Below, piece after piece: positions 60,322 through 64,000 of a stretch of DNA of 64,000 bases (positions within the stretch are counted from its first letter, which is position 1; the number at the start of each line of letters is the position of its first letter). The notes below the pieces were generated by a model that did no database searches, was not told the origin of the DNA, and saw only the letters and a list, made by a program, of their open reading frames with translations. The DNA lies in the NCBI GenBank assembly GCA_031761405.1, contig JASEVX010000003.1, positions 61,575,465 to 61,639,464 on the forward strand, in the 5' to 3' direction. The DNA is from Serripes groenlandicus. Its lineage: Eukaryota; Mollusca; Bivalvia; Cardiida; Cardiidae. The position numbers were made by a program, and so were the translations under genes.

Positions 60322-60667
60322 TCAGGGGCGTAGCTTGACAATAATCAATGTGTAGGCCGTCTCGTGAGAAAATCAACATTGTGGACTATGCGTAAAGTAT
60401 CGACCCGGATCAGCCTAAGCATACCACACAGGCGTACCCGGATATATCCTTTTCGCCTCCTATGGATTTTCTGTTTCAGGAATAAATCACTACTCTATCT
60501 ATGCCCCCTTAGACTGAATGTGTCGGCCGGATCAGTCTGCGCGCACAGCGCATGCTGATCTGGTCGATACATTACGCAGATGTGTATCGCCGCAACTGCA
60601 TTTTGGGGCATTTTTAGAACAAATGTGTAGGCAAGTGCCTACAGTGCTTAAAAGGAGCTACGCCCAT
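60322..60667. mobile_element. Composite element: R4 inside GGGGCGTAGCT ends
   Basis: Ends are AGGGGCGTAGCTTGAC and AAAAGGAGCTACGCCC, an inverted pair; R4-related sequence lies between, and the hairpin GTAGGCAAGTGCCTAC is near the right end. Located in the intron between exons B and C of the VWA gene. Confidence 0.7.
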
Positions 60668-60671
60668 GCAA

Positions 60672-60942
60672 TCGATTGATTGATTTTGGCTGAACGCCGT
60701 TTTCAACAACTTTTCAGTCATATCACGGCGGCCAGTTCACCTACTCATGCGTTTCCTAGCTTTCTCAAACCAGTTATCCACAAAATATTCCTTCCAAGCA
60801 ACTGGCTGATTTCCCACATAGTCTGTAAGCCCATTGGTGAAAGACGAATGACGCTTGTCACATTGACTTTTGTCAAACGTCGGAAAGAATGTAGGCCGAG
60901 CTGGGATTCGAATCTCTGAATCGACTGAGCTACCGACATAAG
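60672..60942 (-). repeat. S-A SINE
   Basis: GATTGATTGATTTTGGCTGA to CGACTGAGCTACCGACAT; tRNA anticodon-side sequence shortened. It abuts the composite element at 60667. Confidence 0.76.
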
Positions 60943-61089
60943 CCTTTGCACTCAGCTAACGTCATGTTGGCATTCATAACAAGCGGGGCCATCAATCATG
61001 ATTTTCTCTCTCGTTTTTACTACTAGCTCTTGGAACGTGATGTTTGCTAATTCGGTGTAGGGAAACAATTGTTATGTTATGTCTTACAT

Positions 61090-61353
61090 TCAGTCGTCCC
61101 GCGAGAAAACCAACATTGTGAACTCTCCGTAAAGTATCGACCCGGATCAGCTAAAGCATGCCGCGCAGGCTAACCCGGGTAGACACCTTTTGCCTCCTGT
61201 GGATTTTCTGTTTCAGGAATCATTACTCTATACCTCTTTTACCATGAGAACTGAATGTGTCGGCCCGGATCAGTCTGCGCGGATTGCGCAGGCTGATCTG
61301 GGTCGATACATTACGCAGATACCATATTGTTGGTTTTCTCGCGGGACGGCTTA
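61090..61353. mobile_element. R4 MITE next to a splice donor
   Basis: Full-length. Its right end (CTCGCGGGACGGCTTA) lies 20 bp from the first intron base after exon B of the VWA gene. Confidence 0.8.
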
Positions 61354-61373
61354 TTTGTCACGGTATGTCTTAC

Positions 61374-61500
61374 CTTCACAAGCCTTATGTGCAACTAGCT
61401 GTTGGAACGTGACGTTTGTGAGTTCGTCGTAGGACCCTGTAAATATGGCGTTGTCTTCAACAGGCTCTGACGCCATGCTTTTGATCTCACCCTTATCTAC
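61374..61500 (-). CDS. VWA-domain protein, exon B (end of VWA-1)
   Basis: Begins in phase 0 directly continuing exon A (…GVGNK|VDKGEIKSMASEPVEDNAIF) and ends in phase 1 at GTGAAG|GTAAGA. It encodes the last strand and helix of VWA-1, finishing with the closing cysteine (AHKACE) that normally pairs with a cysteine before the first strand. The acceptor (ATCCAAAG|GTAG) has a weak pyrimidine tract. A MITE of the R4 family ends about 20 bp downstream of the donor. Confidence 0.85.
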
Positions 61501-61889
61501 CTTTGGATTACAAAATGTACAAATAGTGTTATAAATTTAAACAAAAGTAATGGCTCCAACAGCTGGGCTATTCAGGTTTGAAAGCGATGCTACGTGATCG
61601 TTAAAGCGTGCACAACGCAATTTATTTACGCAAACATATACTCTTAAAAGTATCTGAAACATATTTAAATGTACTTTTAAGCATGTATTTACCAATTCTT
61701 TAAATAACAACAAACAAATCCACTACTAATAGTTTATTTGTGAGCAAAATTATAACTAAATTGTTGGCGAAGAAATATATTTTGACCCCACTAACGTATC
61801 ACAATATATCACATCTGGTAGGCAAAAAGAAACAACCTTTGCGCCTGATGATTCTTCAAAACACAATATAACAAGAAACCGCTGAAGAC

Positions 61890-62145
61890 GGTAAGGCCGC
61901 ATTGTCGGCAATTTGACCTTGAAAATCGACAAACCAAGGTCAAGGTCAAAGTAACCGTAGAAATCAATAGAATTTGTTACTGGTTACCTTCAAGCAAAGT
62001 TTCAAGTGTGTAACCCTTTCAAGTGTTGAGATTTTGTCTCAACCTGAAACTTTAACCAAAATGTTGACGGACAGACAGGCAGACAGACGGACGGACATCG
62101 CCAATCTATAGACCGGAATTGCTAGCGCAATCCGGCCAAATATGT
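61890..62145. repeat. Dispersed-type repeat with CAAGGTCAAGGTCAAAG and GGACAGACAGGCAGACAGAC
   Basis: GGTCAAGGTCA and GACAGACGGACGGAC runs followed by GACCGGAATTGCTAGCGCAA look like a dispersed element, but only one copy occurs here. Confidence 0.4.
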
Positions 62146-62217
62146 ATAACCAAGACACACACTACAGGTTCATTGCAAACTGTAAACATTAACAATCGTT
62201 AAACGTGTTCATGAAAC

Positions 62218-62440
62218 AATTGATTGTTTGGTGTTTTACACCGCTTTAAAAAACAAATCATTTATATCACGGCGTTTCATGGGTTAGTTACCAGTAATAC
62301 TGGTACATTTATCCTGATACCAACATTGAACGCCAAGGAGGGGCAGCTAATACTACTATTTTTTAAGTATTTGGTATGAACCGGCTGGTGATCGAACCCT
62401 CGGACTCCCGAATGCTCTACCATTGTACCGCCGAGGCGAT
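62218..62440 (-). repeat. S-B SINE
   Basis: TTGATTGTTTGGTGTTTTAC to GTACCGCCGAGGCG, with small deletions; in the intron between exons A and B. Confidence 0.72.
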
Positions 62441-62589
62441 TCATGAAACTCGGTTAACATTTATTCAACACTTGATACATAGGCTCAAGTGTGGCAAAGC
62501 CGTATTGTAAGACGCATACTATTTTAATCATATCAGTTGATTTTTTAAAACAAGTAATTTGGTTATAGAGAAGACATCAGCTTAATATA

Positions 62590-63303
62590 GTGTCGGTGGT
62601 GCAGTGTAAATAATTACCTTGTTCGCAAGCTAAACACAGTGTCGTTGGTACAATGTAAATAATTACCTTGTTCGCAAGCTAAACACAGTGTCGTTGGTAT
62701 AGTGTAAATAATTACCTTGTTCGAAAGCTAAACACAGTGTCGGAGGTACAGTGTAAATAATTACCTTGTTCGCAAACTAAACACCGTGTCGGAGGTACAG
62801 TGTAACTAATTACCTTGTTCGCAAGCTAAACACAGTGTCGGAGGTACAGTGTAAATAATTACCTTGTTCGCAAGCTAAACACAGTGTCGGAGGTACAGTG
62901 TAAATAATTACCTTGTTCGCAAACTAAACACAGTGTCGGAGGTACAGTGTAACTAATTACCTTGTTCGCAAGCTAAACACAGTGTCGGAGGTACAGTGTA
63001 AATAATTACCTTGTTCGCAAGCTAAACACAGTGTCGTTGGTATAGTGTAAATAATTACCTTGTTCGCAAGCTAAACACAGTGTCGTTGGTATAGTGTAAA
63101 TAATTACCTTGTTCGCAAGCTAAACACAGTGTCGGAAGTACAGTGTAAGTAATTACCTTGTTCGCAAGCTAAATACAGTGTCGTTGGTAAAGTGTAAATA
63201 ATTACCTTGTTCGCAAGCTAAACACAGTGTCGTTGGTACAGTGTTAATAATAACCTTGTTCGCAAGCTAAACACAGTGTCGGAGGTATAGTGTAAATAAT
63301 TAC
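62590..63303 (-). repeat. 49-bp minisatellite amplifying the exon A splice donor
   Basis: Fourteen units with exact 49-bp spacing downstream of exon A. Each unit contains, on the minus strand, GAACAAG|GTAATTATTTAC or a close variant, i.e. the exon end and the intron start. Donor positions fall at 62618 + 49n up to the genuine one at 63304. Confidence 0.93.
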
Positions 63304-63509
63304 CTTGTTCCCAACTCCGACTGCAATGATTTTGATTCCAGCGGCTTTCGCCTTGTTGACTGCATCGAGAGTTTCATTATGCTTGCTTGATTTTCCGTCT
63401 GTCACTATGACACAGATATGGGGAACGTTTTCACGGGCCCCATTGTTCGGGTTAAAGATTACTTTGGCCATTGCTAATAGAGCAAGGTGAGTTTGAGTAG
63501 AGTCACCAG
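63304..63509 (-). CDS. VWA-domain protein, exon A (VWA-1, middle part); gene partial at right edge
   Basis: First visible exon of a minus-strand gene with eight exons in the window (1,577 coding bp, 524 complete codons plus stop; intron phases all agree). Acceptor TTTTGCAG|CTGGTG, entering in phase 1; donor AACAAG|GTAATT, phase 0. Sequence features typical of von Willebrand factor A domains: GDSTQTHLAL with the MIDAS threonine, then HICVIVTDGKSS with the MIDAS aspartate, then AKAAGIKIIAVGVGNK. The N-terminal part of this VWA (with DxSxS) and any signal peptide lie beyond base 64000. VWA proteins of this kind (matrilin-like, collagen VI-like, mussel matrix proteins) are usually secreted and bind matrix partners through a divalent metal; secretion here is inferred. 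The exon abuts a 49-bp minisatellite that duplicates its donor. Confidence 0.85.
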
Positions 63510-63687
63510 CTGCAAAATCTATATCTAAAATCTGAATTATAAAGATAAAGGTAAGTAATCATACATTAGTTTAAGGGTAAAGTAAAATTTTTGTTTGTCG
63601 AAGTTTTTGTTGCCTGATTTCTTTGGTGTTCAGGCTCGTTACGATTGTAAGCTACTGTAAAAGTATCGTCGATAGACGCACTGAGTC

Positions 63688-63758
63688 ACCTGGTGGTCTA
63701 GTTAATAACACACTGGACTGTCAATCCAGAGCTCTGGGTTTCAAATCCCGGTCCGGGT
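63688..63758 (+). repeat. tRNA-Asp-like SINE head (not a functional tRNA)
   Basis: A 71-base tRNA-like block: acceptor arms ACCTGGT/TCCGGGT, perfect anticodon stem CTGGA/TCCAG around loop CTGTCAA (GTC), T-arm with GGTTTCAAATCCC. The D-arm does not pair, and non-tRNA sequence continues after it without a T-run, so a SINE head is likelier than a gene. Confidence 0.5.
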
Positions 63759-64000
63759 TATGGATTTTTCTAAATTGATTTGATGTGTCTTTAACTCTAC
63801 TAGAGGTCCAGGAAAAAATGCCTCGTGTGTATCAGTGCTATATACTGAGCACGTACATTAACCAAGAGATCTTTTCGGAAAGAGCTAGGGCATCACACTC
63901 TATATAACTCTTGACTCTTTATCAGCACCTGTCAGATGCTTGTACATGATATAGTGTACACTTTCAAATGGGCTTATAGAAGCTTAAACACCATTTGCTC

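Noticed and set aside
62590..63303. CRISPR-like array
   Set aside because: The 49-bp units are head-to-tail with no variable spacers, in a eukaryotic intron.

Overview
This is eukaryotic, intron-rich, AT-rich genomic DNA packed with short non-autonomous transposable elements. The gene content (an ANKUB1-type ubiquitin-like/ankyrin protein and a multi-VWA secreted protein with a Thr-rich linker) is metazoan. Together with several tRNA-headed SINE families and dense TTAA- and TA-flanked MITEs, it fits a lophotrochozoan, most likely a bivalve mollusc. That assignment is inference; no species-diagnostic sequence was recognised.

Layout. 1-26 kb: no recognisable gene; nested SINEs, MITEs, a 1-kb (TC)n tract, an AT-rich minisatellite (9.5-9.9 kb), a 54-bp minisatellite (22.1-22.5 kb) and several long foldback palindromes. 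27,179-34,085 and 34,286-41,050: the same ~6.8-kb segment twice in direct orientation, separated only by exactly 200 N. The left copy ends at the gap and is full of single-base indels. This looks like two overlapping contig ends that were scaffolded without being merged, not a biological duplication. 36.2-42.5 kb (+): a two-exon ANKUB1-like gene of 731 aa, intact in the right copy and broken in the left. 42.5-50 kb: repeats only. 50.5-63.5 kb (-): eight phase-consistent exons of a gene with the order VWA (C-terminal part), Thr-rich linker, complete VWA with MIDAS residues, and a degenerate VWA lacking them. The gene runs off the right edge.

The most notable signals concern the repeats. Four MITE-like families with unrelated ends share one architecture: outer inverted repeats plus a central hairpin with a short loop. 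In one family the hairpin stem changes in a compensatory way between copies. In the VWA gene a 49-bp minisatellite has amplified a 5' splice site, giving 14 decoy donors in exact register downstream of the real one. A SINE with a 12-bp target duplication lies about 20 bp upstream of another exon, and a MITE ends about 20 bp from a third splice site. Two 200-N gaps (344-543 and 34,086-34,285) are assembly gaps.
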